Positions 11,633 through 22,490 of a DNA stretch of 64,000 bases are shown in pieces. Source of the stretch: Conchocele bisecta (lineage: Eukaryota > Mollusca > Bivalvia > Lucinida > Thyasiridae). The notes beneath the pieces are model-generated. The model was given only the letters and a program-made list of their open reading frames with translations. It searched no databases and was not told the origin of the DNA. Numbering within the stretch: position 1 is the first letter of the stretch; every line of letters starts with the position of its first letter. The stretch lies in contig CM055271.1 in NCBI GenBank assembly GCA_029237695.1, positions 31,554,462 through 31,618,461 on the forward strand, read 5' to 3'. Both the position numbers and the translations under genes were made by a program.

Positions 11633-12000
11633 CTGTTAACCCCAATTAAACATCATTAGGGAGGGCTATAACTAATGTTGATATAACATGTAGCCCAACC
11701 GATTTGCATATGTTTTAGTCCTTACTTTTTAGTAGTATCATCCATCCATGCCGTTAACAGCTGCAATGAACTAAATGTTTTTGGAAAACAACTACCGGTA
11801 GTCAAGTTGTGTTGTCTTATACATTTATCAAACATTGCATGCTAGGTCTAGTAATATATTTAGCACATTGTAAAGCAGGCTCAAATCAAAGTATTGGCGG
11901 AATTACAAAAACTATATACATGTACCAAGCATACTGTATATGCTGGGTATAACAAGCAACATATGACTCATGATGACAAAACAGGTATACAACATTATAC
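11633..12000. other. Unannotated spacer
   Basis: AT-rich sequence in which I see no repeat copy and no gene. Confidence 0.35.
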
Positions 12001-12060
12001 GTTGTGACCACTCATTTGAACCGTCTCGTCGAGACGGTTCAAATGTGTGGTGACAACATA
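12001..12060. repeat. Family Q short palindrome
   Basis: 'accactcatttgaaccgtctcg' faces its inverse around a 0-4 nt loop, giving a near-perfect hairpin. A second copy with the same arms lies at 13762-13828. Confidence 0.8.
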
Positions 12061-12448
12061 TAATTCTGTGCATACATAAAATAATTTATTTTACGTATGG
12101 AAATTGTATATATAGTCTCGGCATGTAATGGGCGGTTAACTGAGACGTGGCCTGTGTAGCTCCGGATCAGCTAGCAAACTCATGTAGCGTGTTATGGATC
12201 TATATATAGTTGTGCAAACTGATCTGGAACACTGGGTGCAAATTTTACTTGGAATACAATGTATTTACATTGAGAAAAAATATATTCAGCCCTGACATTA
12301 GAATAACCTGACCTGGTGCCACGCACACACCTGTGACTAGATAAGGATCTATATGTGTCACTAGCATGACTGGTATATCATTGACTGAATAACAAACAGT
12401 GCAGAAGACCCTGGTCAACTGAGCTTATTGGTTTTTGACTAGTGTCTC
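12061..12448. other. Spacer with SINE/MITE scraps
   Basis: A short SINE-2-like scrap (cagccctgacattagaataa…ctgacctggtgcca) lies near 12278-12320, and an E-like scrap near 12340-12410. Nothing coding is seen. Confidence 0.35.
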
Positions 12449-12661
12449 TTAACCCTTAGAATGTGGGAAACGTAAATTTCCGTCTGCTGTTGATTATGTT
12501 TTGTCTTTTTTCTCAATAAAAACATGTTTTGACAACATTTTAGAATCATTTCTTATGGAAATGATTCTGAAGTGTTGTCAAACCATGGTTTTAATGATAA
12601 AAATTGGAAACTAAAAATAAACAGCAGACGACAAATATTAATTCACAATTGTAAGGGTTAA
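12449..12661. mobile_element. Family 1 MITE
   Basis: Complete copy: cttaacccttagaatg start, gtaagggttaa end, inverted ccgtctgctg/cagcagacg, and central 'tagaatcatttcttatgg' palindrome. Confidence 0.85.
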
Positions 12662-13237
12662 TTGATTGCATATAACTAGTGAGGCAGTATGTGTGCATGT
12701 TTATGATGCCAAGGACATATATGGATATACACATGAACAGTTTACAAGGTCACATTTCTGCAATACCAGCATCCATTTATCTCAGTGTCATTAATTGTAT
12801 TTAACACCATTATCTGAATATGAAACTACTAGTAGGTACTGATACGTATCATTAAAATTGGCAAAGTGATTTATCAGTTACAATGTATTAAGAAACATGC
12901 ATATACATGTACATATGTACGTACGTGTGCATGCATATACAATGTACATGGACAAATGCTATATCCCCTCTTGTTTAACAGCTTGGTAGAACCAGTAAAC
13001 CATTTCGAGGTAAATGTTTTATAATTTGCTTCTATTATGTAACATGACAATGAGAAAATGGAGTCCGGTTTACAGTTGAAATATCATTTGATAACTTGTA
13101 GAAGTCCACCATGTTTGTGTCATAAATGTTCGTTTGTAACACTCGCTGAAGTTGTAGATCTGTGTTGAAGTTGTAGAACTGAATGAATCTGTAATTATAG
13201 CAGAATTGTGTAATTGGGAGATTATTCCACTTCTAGA
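12662..13237. other. Unannotated spacer
   Basis: I see no repeat family or coding region. An alternating purine-pyrimidine tract (acgtacgtgtgcatgcatat) occurs near 12918-12940. Confidence 0.35.
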
Positions 13238-13332
13238 CCAGTCTTATAAATAGGTTACCGAAGTTGAAAAATTGGGAGTAACTTCCCTTACTACTTCTGG
13301 GGCGTTATTGGCATTATCACTCACGTGTTGTC

Positions 13333-13682
13333 AGCAGTGGCGTAGCCAGGCATACGTACGCACGCGTACGAGAAAAAATAAAAGATTAAAAAAAAAGGCT
13401 TATTTTTCGAAACATGCAATAAAATTTTGCGGGTGGTGGGGGGGTGGGGGGGTTGCTATCGAGTCTGGAAAAGAACGCATTACAAGCAACTGGTGCCGTA
13501 AATAATGCAGGAAAATTCGTTAGATAGGATCTCCGTTTAAAAAAAAATCAGGGGGGGCATGCCCCCGGACCCCCCTAGCACTCTCCCTCACTTCGCTAGG
13601 TCGACCAGTGAGCCATGCTCACCCAATGTTCTACCATTTGATATGTGTGCGTATCAGAAATTTGTCCCTGGCTACGCCCCTG
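13333..13682. mobile_element. hAT-like non-autonomous element
   Basis: The ends cagtggcgtagccagg and cctggctacgcccctg form the terminal inverted repeat typical of a widespread class of hAT-type DNA transposons. Inside are a G-rich run and a 'gcatgcccccggaccccc' block also seen near 48060. No transposase reading frame is present. A clean 8-bp target duplication is not evident. Confidence 0.65.
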
Positions 13683-13761
13683 GTCGGTTTATATTTCGGA
13701 ATATACCTTTACGGGTATGGAATTTATTAAATATTTTATTTTTGTTATTTCTCAATGAAAG

Positions 13762-13828
13762 TATATGTTGCGACCACTCATTTGAACCGTCTCTATGAGA
13801 CGGTTCAAATGGTGGTCGCGACATATAC
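13762..13828. repeat. Family Q short palindrome
   Basis: The arms (cgaccactcatttgaaccgtct and inverse) match 12001-12060. The flanks 'tatgttgcgac/gtcgcgacata' extend the pairing. Confidence 0.8.
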
Positions 13829-14245
13829 TTCTGAGTGCATAGAAGGAAAATATTTAGGATTTTCCACAAACATAATAGCATATCCTCAGCATGAAAAGGA
13901 TTAATGACTTAAAATTAAGCAATGTGGTATCAAATTGACAGATTCCATCAATTCTAAGGTCAATGATGCCCTGAAAGTTGTTCTGGGGGAAGTTGCATGT
14001 ACTCATGATATTTCAAGTTTTATAAGTTATTTATAACACAAGTCTATAAGGAACACAATCTGACACAACCAGGCTTGTTTCATTCATGAAAAGTGTAGAT
14101 CCTGATCGTTTGTGCAGTTACACTGCAAACTGCAAATCTTTGAAAGCTGGTGATGGATTAATGGATGATTCGTTGACAGGGTTGCAAACAGGGACGCCCC
14201 AGATCAGACATCTGTTGCTTGATTGGTCATAAATATAATACACCT

Positions 14246-14489
14246 GGGGCCCATTTCACTGAATTTCCTACGACTAAAATGTTCGCAAGTGCAAATTTAA
14301 GATCGTCTGTAAATTTCAATTTATGGATTTACATTTATTGAACATAGGCTGCATATGCAGCCTATGCTCAATAAATGTAAATCCAATAATTATTTACAAG
14401 AAAACATTGTTAATGTGAAATTTACAGACTATCATAATTTTGCACTTACGAACATTTTAGTCGTAAGAAGTTTAGTGAAACGGGCCCCT
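14246..14489. mobile_element. Family B foldback MITE
   Basis: Complete copy: 'ggggcccatttcact' start and 'agtgaaacgggccccc'-type end, inverted 'cgactaaaatgttcg'. The central perfect palindrome (cataggctgcatatgcagcctatg) is flanked by 'gatttacatttattga' in both orientations. Confidence 0.85.
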
Positions 14490-14837
14490 GGTTTTGTAAG
14501 ATGATGATCCAAATTATATTTACAGATATTATATAGAGATGTGGGTAAAATGTAACCACATGTAGTTTGCAGCCAATGTAGACGCATATATTATCATATA
14601 TAACACAGTGCGTATGTGTCGTGAAACATTTTTGATATCCTGTCAATACGACCTAATCACTGCGTATGAATATGTGCGGCTGTCATACTAGTCGATTCTC
14701 CGATTTTGAGGATGCGGCTCGGGTTATTTTTTGCATTTTAAAGCTATTTGTAGGCAAGCCTCGCCCATCCCGTTTTTTTATTTATTGCCATGTACACATT
14801 GTATGCATATTGTACACATGTATGACGGTTCACAATT

Positions 14838-14890
14838 GCATGGGCGGATTCAGGGGCGGACCCCGGCCGAAATCCTGGATCCGCGCCTGA
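14838..14890. repeat. Short GC-rich inverted repeat
   Basis: 'gggcggattcagggg' and 'cctggatccgcgcctg' form imperfect arms. This resembles the end of a transposon with ggcggatccagg-type termini, but only this small unit is present. Confidence 0.45.
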
Positions 14891-14905
14891 ATTGTACATG
14901 CATGT

Positions 14906-15166
14906 GACTGCTGTGACTGGAGAAATGGGGCCTATGGGTTTTCTGACCAGGGTAGATCTAGAGCAGCCTGTGCATGTGTACAGTCTGATCAGGATCTGCC
15001 CTGTTGGTATAGCCAGCCATCAATGAAACACCCATCATGCTTCTAACAAGCAATATAGCTCCTGATTTAAAATATCACATCCCTGTAACAGGGATGTGAT
15101 CTTTTAAATCAGGAGCTATACTGATCACAAGGTCCATACGCCCCATTCTCCCATCACAGCCACACA
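14906..15166. mobile_element. Family E MITE with nested palindrome
   Basis: The ends are tgctgtgactggagaaatgg and ctcccatcacagccaca. At 15057-15118 a near-perfect palindrome (gctcctgatttaaaatatcac … gtgatcttttaaatcaggagc) replaces the usual middle. Several short blocks shared with other E copies remain. Confidence 0.7.
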
Positions 15167-15544
15167 GTATAAGTGGTTAAAGTGGGTAACTACGTATGCT
15201 CTTATTGCATGTGACATGTCTTACGCCATCATGTACACATGTGTGTAAAGGGAAATGAAGATGGAAATGACGTGTATGTTCTATCAATAAGGACCTAAAC
15301 CAACATGGTGGATGTTGTGTCGAAGGGAAGTACAACATCCAGTTGTCTTTCTCGCACATGGCACATAACAAACATAAAAGTTTTAAGAGGCTGAAAAAAA
15401 TGAGGAAAAACAATTTTTAGTCTGTATTTTTGTGAACTATAGATAAAACCATATAATAACATGTTATCACAACAAAACAAAAATGGGACAAACAGATGGG
15501 CGGATAGACACAGTGAAAATAATATGTTTCCACTGATTCTTGTC
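15167..15544. other. Unannotated spacer
   Basis: Minus-strand frames of 78 and 91 codons overlap here but have no recognisable domain and no splice context. Confidence 0.35.
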
Positions 15545-15673
15545 AGGGTCCTAATAATTGCGAGGTGCACAAATTGTGTTTTACTTACAATTCAGTAAAC
15601 CCGCAACTCTGAAGTTGTGTCCATGAGTTGAAGTTGAGTTGAAGTTCCCGTCCGTCCTGCATCTACCATAGTA
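15545..15673 (-). repeat. Left copy of a direct repeat flanking the DIRS element
   Basis: The landmarks 'cctaataat', 'acttacaattcagta', 'tgtccatg', 'ccgtcc' and 'accatagtaa' occur in the same order as at 22670-22812 on the other side of the retrotransposon. On the minus strand 'attg|taagta' resembles a splice donor. It may be a duplicated host segment or the ends of a larger element. Confidence 0.5.
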
Positions 15674-15726
15674 ATCAGAATTTTTCAATGTAAAATTAGT
15701 TTCTGTGAGTACTTACCTGTTATATG
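15674..15726. repeat. 53-bp inverted repeat outside the DIRS terminal repeat
   Basis: These 53 bases are the reverse complement of 16387-16439 as far as I can align by eye, including 'ggtaagtactcacagaaac'. The pair brackets the left ITR. It may be the outer extension of the DIRS end, with the inner copy acting as an internal complementary region. Confidence 0.75.
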
Positions 15727-15770
15727 TTGCTATATAGCTTCTATTGGGTTAACCATTCCGAATACAATTT

Positions 15771-15852
15771 ATTGACCCGCATTTAGTCCGCACTTATACC
15801 TGTCCCATCACATCTCGACCGCGCATGCGCGCACGGGAGACTTCCTCTTTGC
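15771..15852. repeat. Left inverted terminal repeat of the DIRS element
   Basis: 82 bases beginning attgacccgcatttagtcc are the reverse complement of 22234-22315. I count one mismatch (gcgcgcac against gcgcacac). The repeat is GC-rich and contains the palindrome gcgcatgcgc. Confidence 0.92.
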
Positions 15853-15858
15853 GATAGA

Positions 15859-16329
15859 GTGAGTGAGTGAGTGAATAGGGTTTAACGTCCGCTTTTCTGA
15901 CATAGAGGTACAAGCCTCAGGGAGTCTACACGCAGACGGGTCAACGGGGTCGTGTCCCGTATCCACCTGTCCGAGGGGGGTAAATCCCAACTTCAGAACT
16001 CAATATTTACAATCAAAATATATATTCAGTCCTGAAATTAGAACAACCTGATCTGGAGCCAGGCCCTCGCCACACCAGCATCATTTATCCCATACCCCTA
16101 AAAGTAATAGGATTAGCGCTAATCTTACTTTTATATATGGGGCATAGCCCGACTCAACTCTCACATACAAGAAAGCCAAAAATGTACATGAGGGCCAAAT
16201 CCGGTATAGTGGGTTCCGGAAAGTATGAACCTAATCGTTAAGCCAGTTTAGTCGCCTTTTACGACAAGCAATGGCTACTGCAGCACTATTCTCAGGATCA
16301 GTTGATCCCGCCCCGGTGCCTGCACGGGG
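15859..16329 (-). mobile_element. SINE-1 copy 1, inserted beside the DIRS 3' terminal repeat
   Basis: The element is about 470 bp with a GC-rich head (reading gccccgtgcaggcacc on the minus strand) and a (CTCA)n tail. A 15-bp target duplication, cctctttgcgataga, is at 15844-15858 and 16330-16344. Long variable target duplications and a simple-repeat tail point to LINE-type target-primed insertion. Three further full copies are present. I see no clear tRNA-type A and B boxes, so the head type is unassigned. Confidence 0.88.
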
Positions 16330-16386
16330 CCTCTTTGCGATAGAACAAATCTCTCACCTTGCGGGGTGGGAGGTGGGTGTTAAATA

Positions 16387-16439
16387 CATATAACAGGTAA
16401 GTACTCACAGAAACTAATTTTACATTGAAAAATTCTGAT
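16387..16439. repeat. Inner copy of the 53-bp inverted repeat
   Basis: Reverse complement of 15674-15726. Just beyond it, 16434-16451 and 16496-16515 form a further imperfect hairpin (gatttccgtatcatactt against aaggtgatacagaaatc). Confidence 0.75.
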
Positions 16440-17275
16440 TTCCGTATCATACTTCCCTGTTATATGTTGCTAGAATTTGTCTCCAAGGCGGGAAGGTAAG
16501 GTGATACAGAAATCAGAAAAGAATAATTCGTTCTGTGAATACTTAACCTAGGATCAATAAATTACTCACCAAATCTTTGTAGATGACTGCTGGGCCTCGT
16601 CTTAAGCAGCGACCCCCTTATTCGCTCACAGAAGATGACTGTGTCACTCTAGTAATGCCAGTAACGTCTTCTGGACTGCTTGATTCTCGTCTCCATCCGT
16701 GTCTCAACATACTGAATGTGACAAACTTCTAGCAGTTTTAGCGTAATGTCATCCACACTTAATGTCTTACAATAAGATTCCCAGTCTCTACACTGAATCT
16801 AATAATGTCCACAAGTCTCTTAATTTATCATTCAATTCCTCACAACTTCATTGACTCCATTAATCATCCATATCTATTGACAATCACATACATGTATTAT
16901 CACTAATTTACAATACATATTATCAGTGACCCTAGATGACTGATCATTTCCGTCTTCGAGTGTCATGATAATGATACGGTTAGTGCACCGGAGCACAGGG
17001 AATTCCCTGGTACCCTCTCCGTACCTTACAATCCTTGTTCACAATACACAATTGTACAATACACAATTGTACATACAACAGTAATTCCTTATCCAGACTG
17101 GCATTATTTAACTATGTAAGACAGAAAACAATTTTGAAAACTTTTCTAAAACATAACTCTAGCTAGTTGAGAACTAGCTATTATTACTGCCAATCTGAAT
17201 ATATTACTAACTTTGTTATCCTGAACTGGATCCAATAGCCTAGAATAACAAATAAGGCTTCGAAGCGAGCATTTT
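16440..17275 (-). other. DIRS 3' non-coding region
   Basis: It lies between the recombinase end and the terminal repeats. It holds short tandem motifs such as 'acaatacacaattgt' (near 17041-17068) and no open frame of note. Confidence 0.6.
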
Positions 17276-18260
17276 TCACACATTATGTTCCTCACTCGCG
17301 ACAACCCTGCCAGCCGCGACTAAGGGACCCAATGTGTAAATATCTGCACTCTGTGAAGTCAGTGTGCGCAAATAAAACCTAGAAAAAGTAGAATGAGATC
17401 TCCATGATGACGCTTCCATTATCTTCTCCATTGGGTACTCTATTGAGGAAAGCCAAAGAGGTCGAAACTGCTCTGACCTCATGTGCTTTGACTTTTAACT
17501 TTCTGAGTGTCTTACCCGAAGATGATTGATATGCTCTGCGAATCGCTAGAGATATCCACCATGAAACCGATGCTTTGGACAGGTCCTGATCACCCCTGCA
17601 CGTGATAAAAAGCCTCCTGCGTCTACGTGTCAACCTTTTAGTCATTGAGACGTAGTGCCGAATTGCCCTGACTGGGCATAGTGTGGTCTCTGTCACAGAT
17701 AACTGACCTGATTTGGACAGGGCAGGAATCACGAATGGTATGGGATGCTTACCTGGAACCAGAGTTTTAGCAAGGAAACCTATTTCGCAACATAGAGTAA
17801 CGGAGTCCTTGCTAAAAACCAGATTCTGATCTTCCATAGACAGAGCGTGCAATTCCCCCCTCCTTTTCGTCGAAGCGAAAGCGAGGAGGAACACCGTCTT
17901 GATGGACCAGTCGAGGAGGGAAGCATGTGACATGGGTTCATCCTAGGATCTGACCCGACGTTACATGTCGGAGCCTGACTGAACCTCAAACAGCTGGCCA
18001 ATGCCGACCTGTATCCCTTAATAATTGATGCCGATGCTTTCCTGTCATCAAAAAAAACACCTAAGGAATTCCCCTACTTCTCCTATAGCTGGACTGAGTG
18101 GATTAACTTGCCTCTGTTTACACCAATTAACACAGACCCTCCATTTTGCGTCGTAGCAAGCTGCAGTAGAGGGTCACCTTGCCTGTGCAATGATTGCTGC
18201 AGCTTGCTGCGAAAACTTATCCTTTCTGACTCCCTTCCTGATAGCCTCCAAGCGTGAAGG
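17276..18260 (-). pseudogene. DIRS tyrosine recombinase, frameshifted
   Basis: This is the enzyme that would join the circular DNA intermediate to the target. Reading 5' to 3' on the minus strand, the N-terminal segment starts near 18256 (HAWRLSG), with a lysine-glycine-tyrosine-arginine motif near 18010. The catalytic core at 17933-17379 has the first arginine in TKRRGELHAL and the HxxR box in KAHEVRAVSTS. The nucleophilic tyrosine motif (FSRFYLRT) lies in another frame at 17482-17276. The parts sit in different frames, with breaks near 18100, 17940 and 17430. The catalytic set R…HxxR…Y is thus recognisable but cannot be made as one protein. Confidence 0.85.
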
Positions 18261-20305
18261 TTCAAAATGTGAGGATTTGCATGTAGTGTCTTCCCCGCAT
18301 GCTGAGACAGCAGCCTGGGAGACACTGGAAGTACCGCCGGATGTTCCACTAGGAGATCCAGTATGTTGGAAAACCAACTACTCGTTGGCCAACATGGAGC
18401 CACTAGTGTGACCTGGCAGTTTGAAAGACAAATCTTCCGCAACACCTGAGTCAGTAGGACAAATGGAGGAAATGCGTATCCGTCCACTTGGTTCCACGAC
18501 AAGGACATTGCATCTACCCCCCATGCCCTGGAGTCTGGTACTGGAGACACATACATTGGGAGCTGATTTTCATCTTGGTTGCAAACATATCCAGCCAGGG
18601 GTGGCCCCACCTGTTGATTACCTCGTTGGCAACTGTCCTTGACAGCGACCACTCGGTAAGAACTGGTGACCCCACCCTCGACAGATAGTCCGCCAGAATA
18701 TTGGACTTCCCCGTAATGTGTCTCGCCTGCAGTACTATCTCGTTCTGGTGACACCAGATAAGTAATGCCCTGGCCTCCAGACATAGGCTCACAGACCGAG
18801 TGCCACCTTGCCTGTTCAGATATGCCACGGCCGTAGTGTTGTCCGTGGCTATCTGCACTACTTTTCCCCTTACCTGGGAAAGTGCCTTTGCTAGGGACAA
18901 TGTTACTGCCCTCAACTCCAGCATATTGATATGGCACCCTGTCCATTCCTCCAACCATATCCCTGAGAATACCAGTCCCAGGGGCTCCAGGTGAGCTCCC
19001 CACCCTGAGTTGGAGGCGTCTGTGGTCAACACCAACTCCGGATCGGGAATTGACATGGGAACCCCTTGGAGATACCACTTCCTCTGAGCCCAGCGTCTGA
19101 GATGACGTTTGAAGTCTTTGGACAGCGGTATCAACCTGTCCAGAGGGTGATAGTGAGGTTTCCAGTGGAATAGCAAATATATCTGCAGGGGTCGTAGATG
19201 TAGACGCCCTAGACACATCATATCTGCTGCGGAATTCAAGACTCCCAGCAGTGACAATAGTTTCCTGGCTGGTAGCTGAACCGAGTCCAAGACTTTGAAG
19301 ACCAGCTTCAACATCCTGTCCACTCTGTCAACTGGCACCCTGACTATACCCAGATTGGTCAGGAAGTAAATTCATTCCTACATAGCAGAAGTCCTGAGTC
19401 GGTACTAGTTCCGACTTCTCTATGTTCGGTATGAACCCCAAACCTGTGATCAGATCCCAGAACACACGTAGATTGATCAACAGTGTTGCTCTGGACTGAT
19501 CGTGCAGCAGCCAGTCGTCCAGGTATTGTAGTATGGAAATACCTCTTCGTCTGGCTTCCGCTGCAATTACCTCCATTAGTTTTGTGAACACCCTTGGAGC
19601 CGTGGTTATTCCAAAGGGTAGGACACAAAACTGATATACCCTGCCGTCCGATTGAAAGCGTAGAAACTTTCTGGAGGCAGGGCACATCGGTACATGCAGG
19701 TAACCGACCTGTAGATCTATGGAGACTGCCCAATCGCCGACTCTTATAGTTTGCCGTATTGATCGAGCAGTCTCCATCTTGAAGTGATCTGTTTGAATGA
19801 ACTGATTCAGCAATGACAGATCCAATACGGGGCGCAGCTTTCCGTTTCGCTTTGGAACCACGAAAAGCCTGCTGTAGAAGCCCGGAGATTGCCAATCTCG
19901 GACTTCCACAATTGCGTTCTTCGCCACAAGGGATTTCACTTCCGCAACTAGTGACTCCCTTTTCAGCGAATCCCTGTATGGTTCCCACTTTGGTGGCATC
20001 CATCTCAGGGGGCGATTGGAGTGGAATGGGATGAAATTTCCCACTACCTGGATGGTCCATTTGCAATCCATTATTTCCTTCCATATCGGAAGGAAATCCG
20101 ATATTATCCCTCCTACAGGCTTGTAGGATGCGGGAATGAACCAGTCCCCCAAACGCAAAACGCCCCGCGTACCCCTAACATGAATGCCCTCGAGGCTTAC
20201 CCCTGGAGAAATTACCCCTACCCCTGCCCCTGCCGCGCGTTGCACCACCCCTGGACGCACCTCCCTGTTGGTGCGGCATTGGTGGTAAAGGTTGTTTGAA
20301 GGCAC
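18261..20305 (-). pseudogene. DIRS reverse transcriptase-RNase H, frameshifted
   Basis: The 325-codon frame at 20305-19328 is the reverse transcriptase. It has fingers motif KRNGKLRPVLDLSLLN (near residues 152-167), first catalytic aspartate in SIDLQVGY (near 197), LPFGITTAPRVF (near 229-240) and the YLDD active site at residues 261-264 (about 19525-19514). The 274-codon frame at 19338-18514 is RNase H, with acidic residues in TTDASNSGWG, MLELRA, ATDNTTA and ILADYLS. One break near 19375 separates the two. A second near 18570 moves the end of the connecting region (SPVPDSRAW) into the frame that runs to 18083. YLDDWL and the RT-RH order are typical of DIRS elements. Confidence 0.9.
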
Positions 20306-21913
20306 CCGCTCCTTTACTCACTGAACTCTGAGATGGGGAGGCCGAAGCTGGCTGTTTGTATCCCCCTCTCCTTCCTGCATTCTGCTTCCTAGCGGTGAAC
20401 TGCTTTGCCGAGGAAGCCACTGGCAGTCTTGCTAAATGTTGACTCTGTCTCTCAGCTGCGTCCGCAGTAGCGACCTGCGAACATTTATCACCAAATAAAG
20501 TCTCCCCTGTCCGAGAAGAATGGACGACGTCGCCATCGTGGCGTCCCTTTTTGATACCACTACGTCTGCTGACATCGTCAGAGCTGTAGCCATAATATGC
20601 TTAGTGGCCCTGGCTGATGACTGAAGGAGAGACTCCACTGCTCTGGCGTCTCCCGCCTCAATGGCCGCTCTGGCCGCTCCCAGGAACAAGTCTGTGTGAG
20701 ACGCCATGGACACAAGCGATCTAGCTCTCGCATCCAATGTCTCCAACAGGATGTCCGGTGCCTTGGGGAACGCAACTTTGTTCACCCCAATCCTCTGAGC
20801 ATCCTCATCTAATGCCAGGTGCTTCAGAGGCCACGTTTCCGTATGTGGCACATAGTACTTTAGGCCCTGATGCGACAAAACAGTCTTGTGCGTCAGAGAA
20901 CCCACCTTCTTGGGGTCAAACCCCTGTGCCCTGTTCAGATCCTCTAACAGTGTACAAACTGTGGGTGACTGTGGCAGTCTAGGAATTTCCTTAGGTGCAG
21001 ATACTGCATCTGCCTCCCACAAGGACTTAGCCCTCGGCACCGGTGCCGGCTGAGCTGGGCAAATATCTTGAGGCAGATACTGATAGACTGCAGTCACTGC
21101 CTCAGGATAAGAAGGTGCACTGTCATCGTCAGCTACGCTAGCTGCCGATTCCATTTCCAAAAATTGGCCCCCTTCTTCCACCAATGCCCTCTCTTGAGGA
21201 TCGGTAACTTCCACACGAACTGGTGAAGTTTGCCTTTCCTCCGCCATGCCTGGCGCATTCTGCCTAGTAAAATTCTCCATCATCTTGGAGATAGACGATA
21301 GCAACATCATAGTCTGTCCCTTCGCAGATGCACTGTCATCTGACCGTGACCTAGACCTGCGTCTGCTATGTCCATGCCGACTTCTATGTCTGTAACTTTT
21401 ACGAGACCCAGAACGTCGCCTATGTTTCCTGGATCGATACGACCTCGGGCTGGTAGACGAGCTCCCTGAAGAAGAACTAGAATTCGACCTAGTTCTCTTC
21501 CTAGACGCCCGAGATCTACCAGTCCCACACGGTGAATCCGGTGTCCGGTGTTCTTGCTCGTTGGGTGGCAGACCACCCTGAGCAGAACTAGCGACGTTGG
21601 GTGCCTCAGTCATAAGAGACACCCTGTCACTAACTGGACTTGGACCTGGCGAGGATTCAGAAACAGTCTTACGTTTCTGAATCCTGCCCAGCGCTGACTG
21701 TTTCTTATCCTGATAAGACCTCACAGTCAGCGCCTGACTCCACGTTTTGGGACCTCACAGTGCCGAAACATGACACGGTTTCTCCCGTGAGCAACCGTTC
21801 TGCTTCTGACAACACCGAAAACAAATGATTTCATGGGAATCCCAATTCCCTGCTTTGTGACCACATCCTAAACTCTTCTGACCCGCACTGGGCTTAGGCG
21901 TCCCCTTGCCCAT
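20175..21913 (-). pseudogene. DIRS gag-like protein, interrupted
   Basis: The start is the ATG at 21911-21913, opening a segment with cysteine and histidine residues in a zinc-finger-like pattern (CGHKAGNWDSHE…CFRCC). An in-frame TGA at 21755-21757 ends it after about 52 codons. The same frame then stays open from 21754 to about 20500. That part has a long arginine/serine-rich tract (about 21480-21330) and a helical C-terminal half typical of DIRS gag. A one-base shift near 20510 moves the conserved LFGDK region into another frame, which continues to 20175 with a glycine/arginine-rich tail (RGRGRGRG) fit for nucleic acid binding. The reverse transcriptase frame overlaps the tail. Confidence 0.8.
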
Positions 21914-22233
21914 AGTGAATGCGGCACAGAAACTCGAGTCAAAATATCGAACAACCAAAATCGGGAAAAAAAAAAAATATATATTTCTTGTCGACAATAG
22001 GTACGTCCGACAATAGGAAATTCGCGAGTACGCGCTCTGTGGCCACACAAAGAAAATTTAGAAAAAAAATTTCAAAAGAAATTTTTTCGACTACCAACTC
22101 AACGAACTGACTAGCCCACACTCTATTTCATAATATATTATCTACTTACTGACAATAATCATGAATAGAACGCAAAAAACAGCAAAACGAAAAGGTGCAC
22201 ATAAAAAGGATACGTTCCCGCCAGCCGTCTGAA
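21914..22233 (-). other. DIRS 5' leader
   Basis: The untranslated stretch between the terminal repeat and the gag start is AT-rich, in contrast to the coding part. It contains an A/T run near 21965-21985. Promoter elements cannot be assigned by eye. Confidence 0.5.
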
Positions 22234-22315
22234 GCAAAGAGGAAGTCTCCCGTGTGCGCATGCGCGGTCGAGATGTGATGGGACAGGTATAAGTGCGGAC
22301 TAAATGCGGGTCAAT
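22234..22315. repeat. Right inverted terminal repeat of the DIRS element
   Basis: 82 bases ending actaaatgcgggtcaat, inverse of 15771-15852. A minisatellite starts directly after it. Confidence 0.92.
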
Positions 22316-22490
22316 TTAACAATTTGTTCCCTCAAATTAACAATTCATTCCCACGAATTAACAATTCGTTCCCACGAAATAACAATTTGTGCCCTCGATT
22401 TAACAATTTGTTCCCACGAAATAACAATTTGTTCTCTCGAAATAACAATTTGTTCCACAAATTAACAATTCGTTCCCGTGGGACAATTAA
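22316..22490. repeat. AACAATTTGTTCC minisatellite
   Basis: About eight units of 21-25 bp with the core aacaatttgttcccacgaa abut the DIRS terminal repeat on the left and a family B MITE on the right. The unit resembles the internal family B segment 'attaacaatgttttcttg', so it may have grown from that MITE. Confidence 0.85.

Larger units (their letters stand above)
13238..14048. mobile_element. Family S element with nested insertions
   Basis: The left end ccagtcttataaataggttac matches 3777. The right side (ggggaagttgcatgtactcatgat … ttataacacaagtct) matches the other end imperfectly. The interior is occupied by a hAT-like element (13333-13682) and a family Q palindrome (13762-13828). Confidence 0.55.
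15674..22315 (-). mobile_element. DIRS-type tyrosine-recombinase retrotransposon, degenerate
   Basis: The element reads on the minus strand from an 82-bp inverted terminal repeat at 22315 to its inverse at 15771, possibly ending at 15674. In order it carries gag-like, reverse transcriptase/RNase H and tyrosine recombinase regions, the set that defines the DIRS order. These elements integrate by recombinase rather than by a DDE integrase, and no target-site duplication is visible. It is visibly more GC-rich than the surroundings, as expected of a fairly recent arrival. At least five reading-frame breaks and an inserted SINE show that this copy is dead. I see no methyltransferase domain such as some DIRS elements carry. 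Confidence 0.9.

Noticed and set aside
13333..13682. Autonomous hAT transposon
   Set aside because: Only the terminal repeats are typical; the interior is too short and contains no transposase or BED-type zinc finger.
17379..21724. Plus-strand frames across the DIRS element (for example near 18190-18690 and 19813-20299)
   Set aside because: They are antisense shadows of the gag, reverse transcriptase and recombinase frames and show none of their own motifs.
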